Notes: generated by a model not told the origin, from the sequence alone. Counted from the first letter of the stretch, positions 1 through 12,680 are shown. The stretch: DNA of 64,000 bases from Sipunculus nudus (GCA_026874595.1 CM049311.1:55869953-55933952), one strand, 5' to 3'. Program-made: numbers and translations.

Positions 1-39
<39 letters not shown>
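1..39. repeat. (TA)n microsatellite at window edge
   Basis: Uninterrupted TA dinucleotide run that continues out of the window. Confidence 0.95.
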
Positions 40-41
<2 letters not shown>

Positions 42-101
42 AGGTAGTGTTACCCTCCGATGTAAAGTGCTCTATGGCCTACAGACTATAGGCCAGAGCG
101 G

Positions 102-172
102 TATAACTCTGAAGAAAAACAACACTGTTAATTTAATGTGAATTAACAGTGTTGTTTTTCTTCAGAGTTATA
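102..172. repeat. Perfect 32-bp inverted repeat (hairpin), 7-nt loop
   Basis: The arm 102-133 is the exact reverse complement of 141-172, with loop taatgtg between. The arms contain the block aacactgttaatt. It lies just outside the possible DNA element at 173-1430. It could be a fold-back remnant, a hairpin RNA source or an assembly artefact. Confidence 0.85.
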
Positions 173-1425
173 TATACTGTGGTTGCCTTTATATCGGCGG
201 GGCTGAATTTTCGCGGTTTTTATATTTTTAAAAGTTTCACGCGGTTTCACGCGGCTCTAGCTATCATTGGTCTAGTAGCATATTTTATTATCAAAAATAA
301 TTTCATTAACCGGTGATTTTACTATTATCTAGGTCTACTATTTCTCTGTCCGGATATTGGATGTTCGAACATTCACAGACGGCTAAGCCGACGCCTGCGG
401 GAAGCATTGACCCCGCTGGCTGTAATTAGTTCATCGCCGAGGCTCAATAAAACAACTCAAATGTTATTAAGGTGTGTCGAGAAACCAACCTGTAACTACA
501 AAACCTTAAGTTTGTACCCTTGATAAGGGTATCTTACTCCTGTTAAATAAAAGTCGAGTCGTAATCACCTGCTCAACCAACAAGGGACGCCTGTCGGTAG
601 CCCCCTTGTTTCAGTGTCAAAGGCAGGGATGTGCCCAGAATAATTTGAGTGCCGTTAATGTTGCTAATTAATTCCATATAGGTAGAAGAAGGAACCGTAT
701 TCAGTTTCTCACAGTTAAAATCTGAAGCAAAACATAATATTCCACACATAATATATTTTCGGCACTTTGGCCCCAAAATAAACTGTTACCTTTCAAATAT
801 ATTCAAAATTCAGGTCATCACCAGCCAATCATACATCGTTTGGCGCGTCATGATTTCACAGAATTAGTCCTTTATACAGTTACAAGTTGGCGCAACCCTA
901 GCGGCTACGTTCACTACTACTTTATTGACAAATTTTATTTATCAATATGACTAAATACGGCACAATGTGAAAGAGTACCTTCTACTCAATATTCATTTTA
1001 AGCGGTACAGGATGTCATCTAACTTAGCACATATACACGTAATTTTTAAATATTACTGCCCAGCGGGCATTGACACTTTCCAGTAATGTACCGGGGGACA
1101 GGAAAAACTGCCGGGCGCATCCGCCGGCGTTAGCACGCACCTGCATAGGGTCGCGGTTTTTGCATTTAAGCCAACCAATATTATTTTAAATTGGCCCTGC
1201 CATTCTCCCTGAATCATTTAACGTATATGCATCAGGCTCGATGGACATCACTTCGTAGCTGCATGAAGATAAATCTCAACTTTCGCAAACTATCGGCAGC
1301 AACTGAAATTAATGATCATAGTCTGGTATATATGCATTCAAAACTGCGTGGTTTCAATTTCGCGGTCAGAGAGCGACCGCGAATACCGAGAATTTGAAAC
1401 CACCGCAAATAAGAAGACAACCACA

Positions 1426-1430
<5 letters not shown>
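173..1430. mobile_element. Possible DNA transposon remnant with short imperfect inverted ends
   Basis: The left side carries actgtggttg (~177-186) and the right side its complement caaccacagt (~1418-1427), both abutting TATATA runs that could be the TA-rich target. The regions inside both ends are related too (cgcggt / accgcg and gcggtttcaa-type blocks). No transposase reading frame was recognised. Low confidence because the matching ends are short. Confidence 0.35.

Positions 1431-1490
<60 letters not shown>
1429..1490. repeat. (TA)n microsatellite
   Basis: About 60 bases of TA dinucleotide repeat. Confidence 0.95.
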
Positions 1491-1494
<4 letters not shown>

Positions 1495-1699
1495 AACTTT
1501 AATAAATGACGTTAAATTATTAATTCCAAACTGTATAATTCATGTATACATGTATTCGTGCGCCCCTGTGTCCACCTGTTTTGGGAACATGTTTCATTGT
1601 ATAAACAGAATTCAGTTACAAAAGAAACCTGAAGACCTGAACTACGATACAACAAGGGCAATCTATAATATATTGAATTAATTAGATCGGAGAAATACA

Positions 1700-1703
<4 letters not shown>

Positions 1704-1764
<61 letters not shown>
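1704..1764. repeat. (TA)n microsatellite
   Basis: About 60 bases of TA dinucleotide repeat. Confidence 0.95.
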
Positions 1765-1767
<3 letters not shown>

Positions 1768-4700
1768 GGAACACAACATGTCGAACTCATATATATATAC
1801 ATTTTTTGCAATCAAGGTTATCCGTCACATGCATTCAGAAACAGCTTCGTCTGGCAACTGCCGATTGGGAGATGTCATGTAAATACTCATGCATGGCTAC
1901 TTATGCAGGAACACGTTTGATCGATCATATCAGGAGAAACAGTTAAAAAGGAGTGAAAAGTGAACTTGAGAACCATTAAGAAATCTTTAGCGTCATTCTA
2001 GATACAGGAAGTCGCTTCCATGCATAGCAGTCGTAGTTTTCTATTGTATAGAAAAAACAAAAGTTTAGTAGTTTTGTGTAAAAATATCACGCAAAAGAAA
2101 AGATGGACCTGGGTTATAGTTATACATGTGTATATACATATATTATTATAACTTTGAAAACCATGCATGGTAACACTTGAATGGTATAATAATACATGTA
2201 TATTAATACATATACATGAGTCATATTAGTGATATTATGTTAAATGTAGATTCCATTTTACATATTTACAGCTTCCTCGCATATTATATATATATATTTT
2301 CCATCTCTATGGCACTGGCACCTCTATATGCGTGGGTTCTCCAGTGACTTTCACCCCTGTACGAATTATACCTGAATTAAGCCACGGAGAGTGCCTTTCA
2401 TTTATTATTATAAATACTTGTACAAACCATGTAAAATAGATAAAGTTTATATCCTACTATGGTGATCTTGCATGCAGTTATATCAGATCTGGAGTGACGT
2501 CAGTATTTACCCACACTCCTGCACACATTATACAGTCATGGAGTCCCATGCATGCATGAATGTACAGCTTTCCGTATATTTAAGGTAAAATTGCTTAGAT
2601 TGTGTTGATAGAGTACATGCACCAGTGTAATAAAACAACACGCTAACATATAGCACCCAGCGTTTAAAACTGTTATGTATATACACATCATATAAACCGA
2701 CCATACGCACGTAACAAAATGTATAGCATTGTAAAACAAAAGACGCGTATGCAAAAGTATACCAAATGCACGGCAGTTTTATTATTTAAGTCTGCGTGGT
2801 TATTTAAGTCTACATCTTTCACGATAGTTACAACAAGAGTGCAAGAACGAGCATGCATTCATGATACAGGAAGAATAACAAATAAATGACATATTACAAC
2901 AAAAAATGTTATATATGACCAAAAAGAGACTATTTATAATATATCCATGCAGAATGATTTAAAATGGTAAATTGACTGGAAGCATTTAATATGCAAAAAA
3001 TATTATTCATAAGTGACAAGATTTTATATGATCCAAACTCAATGTTATAATAGAAAGAGACATGGTCTTCTGACCTTTGACCTATTGTTCTGTACACATG
3101 CATATTCTACTGCAAGATTTTTTTTGCATGCCAAATGTAGATTATTTAAAGTAAGAAATTGCCCGATAATTAACAGCCGGGATCATTGTTAAGTTGTTGT
3201 CTTATAAAGTTTGGCTGATGGATATTTCTTTATAACAATTCTGCCGTGTAGGCAGGTGAAGATGAGGAATGCCGTGGCATATGTAGCTCAAGAGCGCTGG
3301 TAACCTGCGTATACAGATTGCATAAATGTCAAACAAATTTGAGACAGAACCTGTCGAAAGTACACCGCGCACAGGGCGGGCTATGATTCGCTAATAGGTG
3401 CTCTTTTGCGTGTTTGGCGAGCATGGCTACAGTCGTACGTAAAGTGAACTGACACTTTGAGAGTCTGAGTCGGATGATTTGGATGCGCGGCGCGAACGCG
3501 CACACCTGGGCTTTATTATGAATAAAGACTCTCCACCAACAAAACATGGCAGCCACTGACTGACCCTGGTGTACTGACGGCGCAGCAGATGACAGCCGCT
3601 GTGCGCGCGCTGGTCAAGTCGGGTTGGCTTTTTTGCCAATCATCCGCAATACTTTGCTTCTTCCTCTCCTGACGAATTACCATCAGCTTAGGTGTTAAAT
3701 GTTTGCAAGAACCTCTGGGGCGATCCGCATACGATAGACGATATACCTACCATATGTATGGAAGTTCACTTACATGATTTGTATTTTTCGGACTATATAT
3801 AATCTTGATAAAATCTGAATTCACGTATGCTAACCATTTGTTCGTAGAAAAGCTTATTTCTGTGTAGATCCTGTGGTTTTGTTATAATGGACTCTTTTGA
3901 TATATAGAGTACATGAACATAAGATAAAGCGAATGCGGGATGTTAATATGTGTGTCATTTTTTACATCGCTACTTCTTGTGCATGCATGCATTATAGGTT
4001 CAAATATATATATAGGAGGCAAGAGGACGCAACCAGGAATATATGCAGAAACTTCTTGACGATCATTCTATAAATTAGGGAACAGGAGCTTATTCGTAAA
4101 CTGCGTAAATATTGAAATGTCGTCAAATTTCTGCAATTTTATTGCGAAACATCCTTAAATGGGTACGTTTGAATTAACAGTTGGTTAATTACGAATAACG
4201 AGGCGAAAGCTTCTTTTTCATCTTTGTCTGGTATTTTAAATATGTAGATCTGTATTATTTAAAACCTCTCACACACTGTTATTTGCGAATGCTAATGTGA
4301 TATCATATTAAGGTTTAACATTTCGTTTATACACATGTGCATGCATGGAGAAGAATGAGATGCATGTCAAATGCCGTGCTTTTAAACACTCTGAAAAAAG
4401 TGGGATGTGCAATTTCAACAATTTATGGTTACGTATACGCTGCAGAAGATACGTTTGAACAAACCAGGGCAAATGATTGACATGCAGCTTTTAAAGTCAT
4501 TTATTTTGGGGAAAATGGAAATGATACTTAATTCAAAAGTCAGTTTATAATCATTTTACTATAGTGCTCAATGGCACCATTCTTTACATTATAATTCACT
4601 CAATGCATTTATATTGACAATGACTATATACTTTCCATATAACACTTCAAAAGAAAGAATTAGAAACGAAAACGGACCAATAGGCATGCCTAATATCATC

Positions 4701-4873
4701 GGCGTTAATAAAAATTTCGATCCAAAAAATAGACTGCTTGATGCACCATTTTTTTGTATATTGACTTTGTGTTATTTTCGATATGGGAGGAAGTTGAAGA
4801 ATGTATTGATTTCAGTGTGACAAACAAGGATGTGATTACAGATATATATAAATTGTGGCCGCAAATGCATTGG

Positions 4874-4875
<2 letters not shown>
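1765..4875. other. Intergenic; no gene recognised
   Basis: AT-rich unique-looking sequence. A GC-richer, CpG-containing patch at about 3250-3650 stands out from its surroundings and could be a conserved or regulatory segment, but no exon with a recognisable product was found on either strand. Confidence 0.6.

Positions 4876-4918
<43 letters not shown>
4876..4918. repeat. (CT)n microsatellite
   Basis: Uninterrupted CT dinucleotide run; every reading frame through it is low-complexity. Confidence 0.95.
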
Positions 4919-4922
<4 letters not shown>

Positions 4923-5688
4923 ACACAGACAATATATTTGTCAATTGTTGCTATCACGTTTACAAGATATCCCCGTGTGAAAAATAAGTGAAACGTATAT
5001 TTGAAACGTATACATAAGCCTTATTTCATTATCTAAGCGAATACAATTTAAATTCCTTTAAAACATACTTGGAAAATGCCTCCAATAACAAACCCGTATA
5101 TGCTGTATTATTATAGTGACCACCATTTCATATTCAGCCAAATATGTGATGTCTCTCACATAGGGCCATGGGGAAGAGAAGAAAAAATTAAAAAGATTTT
5201 TGTGTCGATCAATATATTATCATAACGTTCCGTTCCTCAGGATGAAAAGCCAAGACCTCACACAAAGGCAACATATAATGAATAAGGATAAATGGTATTT
5301 TCCTGTCGGTTGCTTTATCCAAATACCCACTAATATACAAAATGGACGGGATCATTTCTTATTATATCTTTGTTTATTACATAACGACAGGATCTGTGGA
5401 TAACCCGTAAAATTATAATATATATATGTTGTGTAGTTAGCGGGATTGCCATGAGGGATTTCCAAAAAATAAATAACATATTTATAAATAGAGGTTTCGT
5501 CAAGTTATAGGTAAAAATTGAATTGGATTGCATAATCTGTTTATTAATTGAGGTGCATGGCTGTTTCGAACGCTATAAAGAAAAAGCTTTCCGAGGCAAC
5601 ACATTTTTATTATTAAACATTTATTTATTTTTCATAAAACATGGAAATTCCAATGAGTGATTCAATCGAACGAAACATAATTGTCTCG

Positions 5689-5742
<54 letters not shown>

Positions 5743-6508
5743 GTCACAGTTTGGCATCCATGGAAACAAATCCTCTGACGCACTTTTTATAAAGTGTCCG
5801 CAAATAATGAGATGCTGCGATCCATTTTGAAATAAACCGCAATATCCAGAACACTTAAAGTCAGTCCCTGGTTAAACATGGTACGAGAAGCATTTGGTAT
5901 CAAAATGCATCAGTTAGACATATCTACATATCTGAACATCAGCACACTGTTCATTGTTAGCACCCGGAGCTTAGCAGGCCTGTTCGTGTTGATGATAACA
6001 TCACGTTGAAGCGAACATTTCTTGTTTGTCTGATGTATTGGGAGTATTCAGATGCTATCGCCATGACCACCATGAATAAGCTCTTAGTTAATTATAGATT
6101 GCAGTTCAGATGAGGTATAGCTTTACAAAAATACTAACTACCAACGCCAGCAGCTAGAACATGCCATCCCCATATGCTGAACGTGTACAAATTCATCAGC
6201 GTTCACTGCGTAAACCTCGGTAATCATGTGGCCAACGTTTTCCTCGATTTTCTTAACTTTAGCTCTGCATTGGTTCAATCACACTTACCGCAGTTATGCA
6301 CATGGAATTTATCAGATTACGGAGGCATAATCCTCGGGATTCATTTACGACATTTGTAAAACATTGACATTTTAATCTATCCGAGCTATTCCCCCGTGCC
6401 TCTTTATATACATGTGCTATAGTTTAAATATTAAAATGATCTCCTCATTGTTCTTGCTGAGTATAAATAGAACCTATATACATGTTTGTACAATTCATAA
6501 AGTTTATT
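4919..6508. other. Intergenic; (TA)n tract at about 5692-5739, otherwise nothing recognised
   Basis: AT-rich sequence 3' of the vestigial-like gene. The only clear structure is the TA dinucleotide run. Short open frames here show no family resemblance. Confidence 0.6.
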
Positions 6509-7045
6509 TCACCAAAACTGCTTGTACCCGTACATTGAGGCTGGCGTATATGGAAAGTAGCCATAGTTCGCTGACCTTGAGGGCAAAGTCATAAAGGACC
6601 ACGGGTCCTGAAACCCTAAGGACCCAATAGTTCCTGGGCAAGACAGTCCATAGCTACCATACTGAGATCCCCTTGAAACAGAAGGCAACGCGGGAATATG
6701 CAATGGGCTCGGATGAGCAGACGACACCGGCATTTCCGGCGATGGTGGAGCTCGTTTGCTGTTAATGGAAGGCGTCTTTGGGGTGATTGCATTGTCTTTG
6801 GAAAGGTTGCTGCTGGCTTGATTTAAAGCTCGGGTAAAGTGTTCGTCCACTGTACTGCTGACGTCACCTTTGTAATACGTAAACACCACACATTTTGAAT
6901 TCAGGAACTGCATTTTCTCGGGTTTAACTTCACCGTCAGAGCAACCCGAGCACTCTGAGTTACTTCTTGACAGATTTGACATACTCAGTGAAGAGCAGTG
7001 TCCGCTTGTACATGCCCCCGTCATATCCATCGCGCAGTAGGGGCC
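6509..7045 (-). CDS. Vestigial-like (VGLL/Vg) transcription cofactor, main 3' coding exon
   Basis: Proteins of this family have no DNA-binding domain; they bind TEAD/Scalloped factors in the nucleus through the TDU motif and redirect their targets. The exon encodes 178 residues from a ttttttcag acceptor to TGA. Exon residues ~46-74 (6910-6824) read MQFLNSKCVVFTYYKGD then VSSTVDEHFTRAL, with the diagnostic CVVFTYYxGDxxSxVDEHFxRAL pattern. After it come a Ser/Pro-rich linker, a PWSF motif and a Tyr-rich aromatic tail ending YGYKQFW, recalling the aromatic C-terminus of Drosophila Vestigial. The upstream part is Ser/Cys-rich. The AATAAA at 6508-6503 abuts the stop codon, so the 3' UTR may be very short or another signal is used. 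The motif places it in the Vg/VGLL1-3 group rather than the VGLL4 group. Confidence 0.9.
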   Translation of the reverse strand, partial: GPYCAMDMTGACTSGHCSSLSMSNLSRSNSECSGCSDGEVKPEKMQFLNSKCVVFTYYKGDVSSTVDEHFTRALNQASSNLSKDNAITPKTPSINSKRAPPSPEMPVSSAHPSPLHIPALPSVSRGSQYGSYGLSCPGTIGSLGFQDPWSFMTLPSRSANYGYFPYTPASMYGYKQFW

Positions 7046-8381
7046 CTGAAAAAAATCAAAACGTAAAATCATTAGCAATACATTAAAGCTTCATCGTGAT
7101 ACAAACTATATAGAATGGGAAATCCAAGCCTGTAGGAACATCAGATAAATAACACAGTAAGCTGATATTTCCGCAATCCTACAACTATACTCTCTGTATA
7201 CTATCTCCATGGATGTTCTTCTATCAGTTTTACCATCAATGTAATTCAGGCCCATAGGTTCAGTCTTGGTTTGCAGTAAATGGCTATCAAGCTACAGCTA
7301 AACAGCCGACCAATTAATTAAGAATGGAGGGGGACTGCGAATGCATGATCGACAAACAATCATTGTTTCTACATGTATAAATTTTAAACCACAAATACCC
7401 TTAATAAAATTGAAGAGTATGATATCTGAAGGAGCCTGTAGGGATATTTTCATAAGAGCCTATTAAGGAGGGCACCTTTGAATGTGCATTGTGATGTAAA
7501 AGGATTCCTATACTTTTGCACCCCCTCCCCATGAAATATATTTGTTTAGTTTATCTTGATTAAATGAAGGATTTTGAGCTACAATTAAGACACCTTTTAG
7601 GTGAAGTATAAAGAGTCTTTTTTTTTAGTAAAATGAAACTCTGTCGTGAGTGTACATAAAGTTAATGTTTACCTATTAATAGTTTAGAGTGCATGCTTTG
7701 TGAATGCGTATTGAATAAAATTGTAACAGTGAAGTATACATGTGGTAACTGAAGCTCAATGGGAAGTGATTTGAAACAAATTTGTCTAACAGACAGTTAT
7801 AAAAATGTGTACTTTAATCATGCACAACCATGGCCATCACGCTCAGTAGAGACATTATACCATCTGCCAATAGCTCATGCACTGGTAAAAATATACCCTT
7901 TCTAAAGCCTCATAGATTCCGGTTTCAGGGAATCCAGAAGGATATGAAGGCACCACCCTGCATGTCATGTTAATGTAACCCTAATTAACTGGACAGAAAA
8001 ACCTCCCACATTAAAGCAAAGAGTTGGAGGAGGACCAATTCCGTGTCATCGTCAATCAAACTGATGAACTGTAAAAAGTTCTCTAAACAGAATCAAGGCA
8101 CGCTTTCAGGGTATAGTTTTTAAGATGTAAATTTGACCTGGCACGCAGTAACATGCTGTGAATGTCAGCATGCAGATGGCGTACATTGTTTCAATACTAA
8201 ATGTTCTTTCGATTCAACTTTTGTTCGTTATAAACTAGAGTATATATTAACTTTCAAAAAATCTTTTGAAAATACATGAACCATCAACTCGCCCAGATGA
8301 TCCCTGTAACATGATGATGTATGTTGTATACTACTAATCGAAGTAACATTAAGAATTACTTGAAAAGAATGAGGTACCCAC

Positions 8382-8438
8382 CTTGCGCGCTAGAGACAAC
8401 CAACTGCCGATGTGACCCGGGGGATGTGTTTGGTACAT
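8382..8438 (-). CDS. Candidate first coding exon of the vestigial-like gene
   Basis: ATG at 8438 opens MYQTHPPGHIGSWLSLARK and ends at a good donor, AAG|gtgggt. The phase (0) fits the acceptor at 7045, giving a 197-residue protein with a 1.3-kb intron. An in-frame TAG lies a few codons upstream of the ATG. The family usually starts with a short exon containing a VMY-type motif, which the MYQ start weakly resembles. No transcript evidence; another first exon further up is possible. Confidence 0.5.
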
Positions 8439-8479
8439 GGTCTCAGTGGCTTGTGCGTGCTACCTGCCGGACCCTACAG

Positions 8480-8535
8480 CATTCCAAGACCATTCCTGAA
8501 TTCCTGGCAAAGTGTGCATCCTTATATCGGGAATG
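8480..8535 (-). promoter_or_regulatory. Putative promoter of the vestigial-like gene: TATA-like box and three TEAD-type motifs
   Basis: On the minus strand a TATAAG box lies at 8526-8521, about 85 bases upstream of the candidate start codon. CATTCC/GGAATG hexamers, the core bound by TEAD/Scalloped factors, sit at 8480-8485, 8491-8496 and 8530-8535. The motifs are read directly; promoter function is inferred and depends on the exon 1 call. Confidence 0.35.
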
Positions 8536-8539
8536 CTGC

Positions 8540-9520
8540 CTCGCGAAACTGTGCATGGGGGCTCAAAGCAATAACACGCACCTGCCATGTCAATCATATC
8601 CCTGTCAAGCGGGATGCGATACCACGTGACCCCGGCCGGGGCCACCTCCCACCCTTGGTGGTAATAAGTTATATACGTTCTGTGTGCTGAGCACCTAAAG
8701 CTCGGCTCATTACATCAAACCCTTCTCACTAATACATTACAGTATTATATTGTTTATCTTTCATCGCGCCTGCCACGCTTACTGGTTGTCTTGTAGAACG
8801 GGTCTTGGAAGACTCAAAGTGGTACCGACGATCTCTGGGAATTCCACGGACGGAGAAGTTATACAGGTGGTTGACGGGAAGGCGAGATGTTACAGCACAG
8901 TAGCATGAGATGCAGCCACGGGCCTGCTGATTCCAGCCTGTAGGTCGGTGTACTAACACGTAGCAGCACCGCGATACACAGTCTGATAATGTGGATACAA
9001 TTATTATGGCGCCGCATCCATCCACTCAATGACTAGTTCTATAAAGCTCATCCAGCGGACGGTTGAGGAAAAAAAGTTTTTTTAAGGATGTATCAATGAA
9101 TTGTTGGTGGCACTGGCTATCGATGGAGATAGTATAATATAATATAATTCAATATAATAACAATAAAACTTATATATCTTAATTAGGCTTTCTTGATACC
9201 AGTTTAAGCTTCCTATGCTTTAGGTTAGATTATACCCGGGTATAAAAACTGGTCTGCAATGGCATTCGGGGTGTATAATCTGCCCTGTTATACACTGGGG
9301 CTGCAAATTACAGACTTTGTCTTCCTCTGAATTTTAAAATATTAACCATCAGGACGCGTCCCAAACTGGACACGGTTGATAGATGGGTAAAACAATTAAA
9401 TTTAGGTAGTGCCGATATTTTTTCCTTCTGGTATACATGTATATATTAAAGTAGGCTATCGTGCAGTCAAACATAAAGGCCCACTGAATCGTGTTTTCAC
9501 GGTTAATATAAGTGCTGATC

Positions 9521-9586
<66 letters not shown>

Positions 9587-11570
9587 GACCGACGAAGGAA
9601 AGAGATGCGCACTAATACATCCGTGTTAGTTAGTGCCTGTATATGTATCATTCCATATTCGTATTATCCATGTCACTCGCCTGTATATATATAGCCACTC
9701 CTCCCCAACACCTACTTGTTTGAAACTTCTCTTTTAATTGGTTAGTTTAGGTCACGTGAAATAGCTCGTGCATAATTTTGCATACTTTATGGAAAACAAG
9801 TTGAAAACAAGGAGCGTTTTGTAGTTTAATGATATGATATGCCATTACACTGAACAAGGGCATTATACTATGGACATGGTGTGCGTGATTCCTCTGAACA
9901 AATGACAAAAAACTTGCATGAAATGAAATAAACTGTACAAACCTAGCTGAAATATTAAAAAACAATCTATATTCAAGTGCATGGCGCAAGCATTGCGGTT
10001 TACTTAAATGAAATAGATTCGCTGAGGACAGCGCTTACTTTGAAGTTTCAGTCACGTGAACTACAGCGATTAGTCATTGTGTGTCGTTCGACGGTCTGGC
10101 CGTTTATTAATAGGACCGACAAATTGTACGCTCTTTACACGCTCTTTATATGGTAAGCGCTGTTTGTTATGACTTCGTATCCTGAATTGCTACACCAGAA
10201 GGAAGCACTGTATTTTTGTCCAATCAAATGAGACCTTATGCAGGAAGACACAGCCAAGCGAGGAATACACGGAGCCAATCATGTTCATTTCGTTCTGAGT
10301 GACAGCTCATCGCCCCGGTAACCGTCTGAACAGCCCACAGGCTCAGAGAGAATTGCCGCAGACGTGGTTTGCTTAGGGCCTTGGGCACATAAGATGCCCG
10401 GCCGGTGAGCTGTAATTCAAGCGAAACGTAACAACAAAGGCCGCGTGCACACCTCGCTGGCTGGTTTCAGTTCTGCAGACAGATACATGGCTACGCTAAC
10501 ACAGTCATACTGTCAGAATCGAATCGGTCGATGATGCGAGTATGCAGAGGGAGCAATTAAAATTCGACCTTAAACTGTCTTCAAACGGCGCTTGAAGCGC
10601 AGCTATGGGCGGAGCCAGGATGACTGTCGAGTGTTTCTTTATTGGCATCTGGTTGGCTCTTGTCACATCATACGCACGTTTTTTTTTTTCAGCGGACAAC
10701 GAGCCGCCATCTGGTGTCTCAATATATCATAAACGGTCAAAGCTGGCAGCGTGAAAATCAGTTGCTTCTTTAGAAGCGTAAGATATAAGCTGCCTCGCGA
10801 GCGTAACAAATTGAGACCGTCAGACCTAGAAAGGTCTTGCTTTCATACATAGCCAGGTCCTGACGATATCGCCTTATATAGCCAAAACTTAGGTCACATG
10901 CAGAAAACTAGCTTTAATCATAGTTAGAGCCATGCACGCAGACTCTTCTAAGCCTTTTATCGGTTACCATGGATCATAAAATTAAAATATGTGCCACATT
11001 CACTCATGCATGTATGTATGCTGTCATCATGCAAAATTTAAATAAAATGTGCCAATCTTGTTCTTCATAAATATCAAATTTCACTGTGACTGGTCCATTT
11101 TAGTAAATAATTCATACAAAATTTCATCTCTGTGATCATGGAATATTGATATGCATGTTCTTCTGTAAAAGGTTAATTATTTGTATCGTTTTACATGTAT
11201 TTATTACGCATTTACCTTGTTCTGGGTGTACCAAATTACAGCATTATAATACGATTATTCCATTGTCTCAGTCGTTCTTTCAAGTATTTTCCTGGATCTT
11301 GGCATGCTCATTCGCTATATACAGAGAGTTTAATGAGTAGAACTGGTGTCACTTTTTTCAATTATTACCCTTTTTTACTTGTATTGTGAGAGTAAAAATA
11401 GTTACAAAGTTACAGGAATCGGGTTATTTTCTAAGTATATGCATACATGTGTTGACCTGATTTTTTTATTATATTATATCTCATGGATTGTTGTGATGAA
11501 TTGGAAAACATTGATGGTCAATATACCTTTTTTTAAATGCATTTTCTCCATTTTTATATGGCCACCTATA
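8540..11570. other. Intergenic upstream of the vestigial-like gene
   Basis: Contains (TA)n at 9523-9583 and, at about 10240-10725, dispersed repeat sequence related to 26085-26430 (opposite orientation) and to 49860-50030. The patch 10020-10450 is GC-richer with several CpGs. No coding exon was recognised. Confidence 0.5.
10440..10725 (-). repeat. Dispersed repeat, inverted relative of 26085-26430
   Basis: Read on the minus strand it matches the plus strand of cdc37 intron 10: cagatggc...cgttgt, gatgtgacaag, ccaaccagatgccaata, cccatagctgcgct, ctccctctgcat and gcatcatc in the same order. Two dispersed copies of one family. Confidence 0.8.
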
Positions 11571-11574
11571 TACA

Positions 11575-12680
11575 AAGTATCTGATTGGGATATCTTGTTT
11601 TGTATGATTTTTAAGAAGACAAAAATTGATGGTTTCAACGTTATATATGCTCATTCTCATAGGTCATAATCCCATTTTTAATAGGCTTCGTCTCCCACTT
11701 AAATCCGAAAAGATATATGTCATAACAAGACCTCTGTTAATTTGACAAGCGTTTGTTTAGGGCCCTATGCCTGCAGCCTACGATAATGAATAAATAGGCC
11801 TATAGGCAGACCGTAAACTTGCAGTAATATTCAGACATGTATGTACGTACACGAGTGCTCGAGTCCAAATTGAGTAATCAGTAAGTATTACCCGGACTCG
11901 AGTTCTCCTTTCAACCCTACATCCTGCATGTAGTCGTAAGACATGACAGCAACGGGAACATGATTCTTAGTTTACGAACCAGCCGTCAGATGTCACCGCT
12001 GTCTTTTTCAAAATCGCCAAGCCATGAACCCGAACCCAATACAAAGTTTTATTTAATAATTGATGTGAACTCTGGCCTCTGGCCTAAGTAATAAAATTTA
12101 TTTCAGTGTTCGACAGCCGGAAAGCTATACATTTCATACATTCTTTCATTTGACATCTGTTAACATTTTAAATAGAGAATTACAAATAAAACAGATAATT
12201 GGTATATGTTTAATGTCAGCATTTAAGGCCAAAAAAAATTAAAGGTATGGTTCTCAGGCACCGCCCGCATCAATTTTAAACCCCCGCATCAATAAATTTT
12301 ATTTTGATTTTCAATAGAAACTTATCAATTTTGAGCTTCAGCCGCTCGGACATTTCTTTCAAGAAGATCATACAATTTCCTTTATAATGTGGTGCTTTTA
12401 CTTATTTAGACAAATAAATATGATATTATCATGCTTTTCCCTTATAATTTGACATTTTTATCGAAACATACCAAAAAAATTAAAATTAAAAAAAAAAACG
12501 CCCGCCCGCATTGATTTCTGGAAAAAAATCCTGAGAACCATACCTTTTTTTATTTTGGCCTAATTTACAAATTTTCCAAATTTAGATTTTGCCAGACTCA
12601 TTGATAATGAAATTGGCTAAGCCTGTGCTCCCGATTGTTATATCTTTGGTGTAAATATATGCGTAATTGTGTAAATACAT
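11575..12680. repeat. Segmental duplication, copy 1
   Basis: Matches 12716-12835 and 13615-14245 in order. Shared blocks include cttgttttgtatgattttta-type sequence, ccctatgcctgcagcctacg and ataatgaataaataggcct. Copy 1 carries a MITE insertion (12227-12560) that copy 2 lacks. Confidence 0.88.
12227..12560. mobile_element. PIF/Harbinger-like MITE with TAA target duplication
   Basis: Left end GGCCAAAAAAAATTAAAGG, continuing TATGGTTCTCAGG. The right end is its imperfect reverse complement, CCTGAGAACCATA...TTTTGGCC. It is flanked by TAA at 12224-12226 and 12561-12563. The paralogous copy at about 14138 reads gcatttaatttac, the exact unoccupied target. Three-base TAA/TTA duplications are typical of PIF/Harbinger elements. 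No coding capacity. Related left ends recur at 59633 and 60359. Confidence 0.85.

Noticed and set aside
1512-1811. Open frames with long YIYIYI or RERERE/SLSLSL runs (also at 4705-4987 and 9349-9694)
   Set aside because: These are translations of (TA)n and (CT)n microsatellites.
8729-9025. Minus-strand 98-codon frame as a gene upstream of the vestigial-like gene
   Set aside because: No recognisable domain, no splice-supported context, cysteine-rich but random-looking composition.
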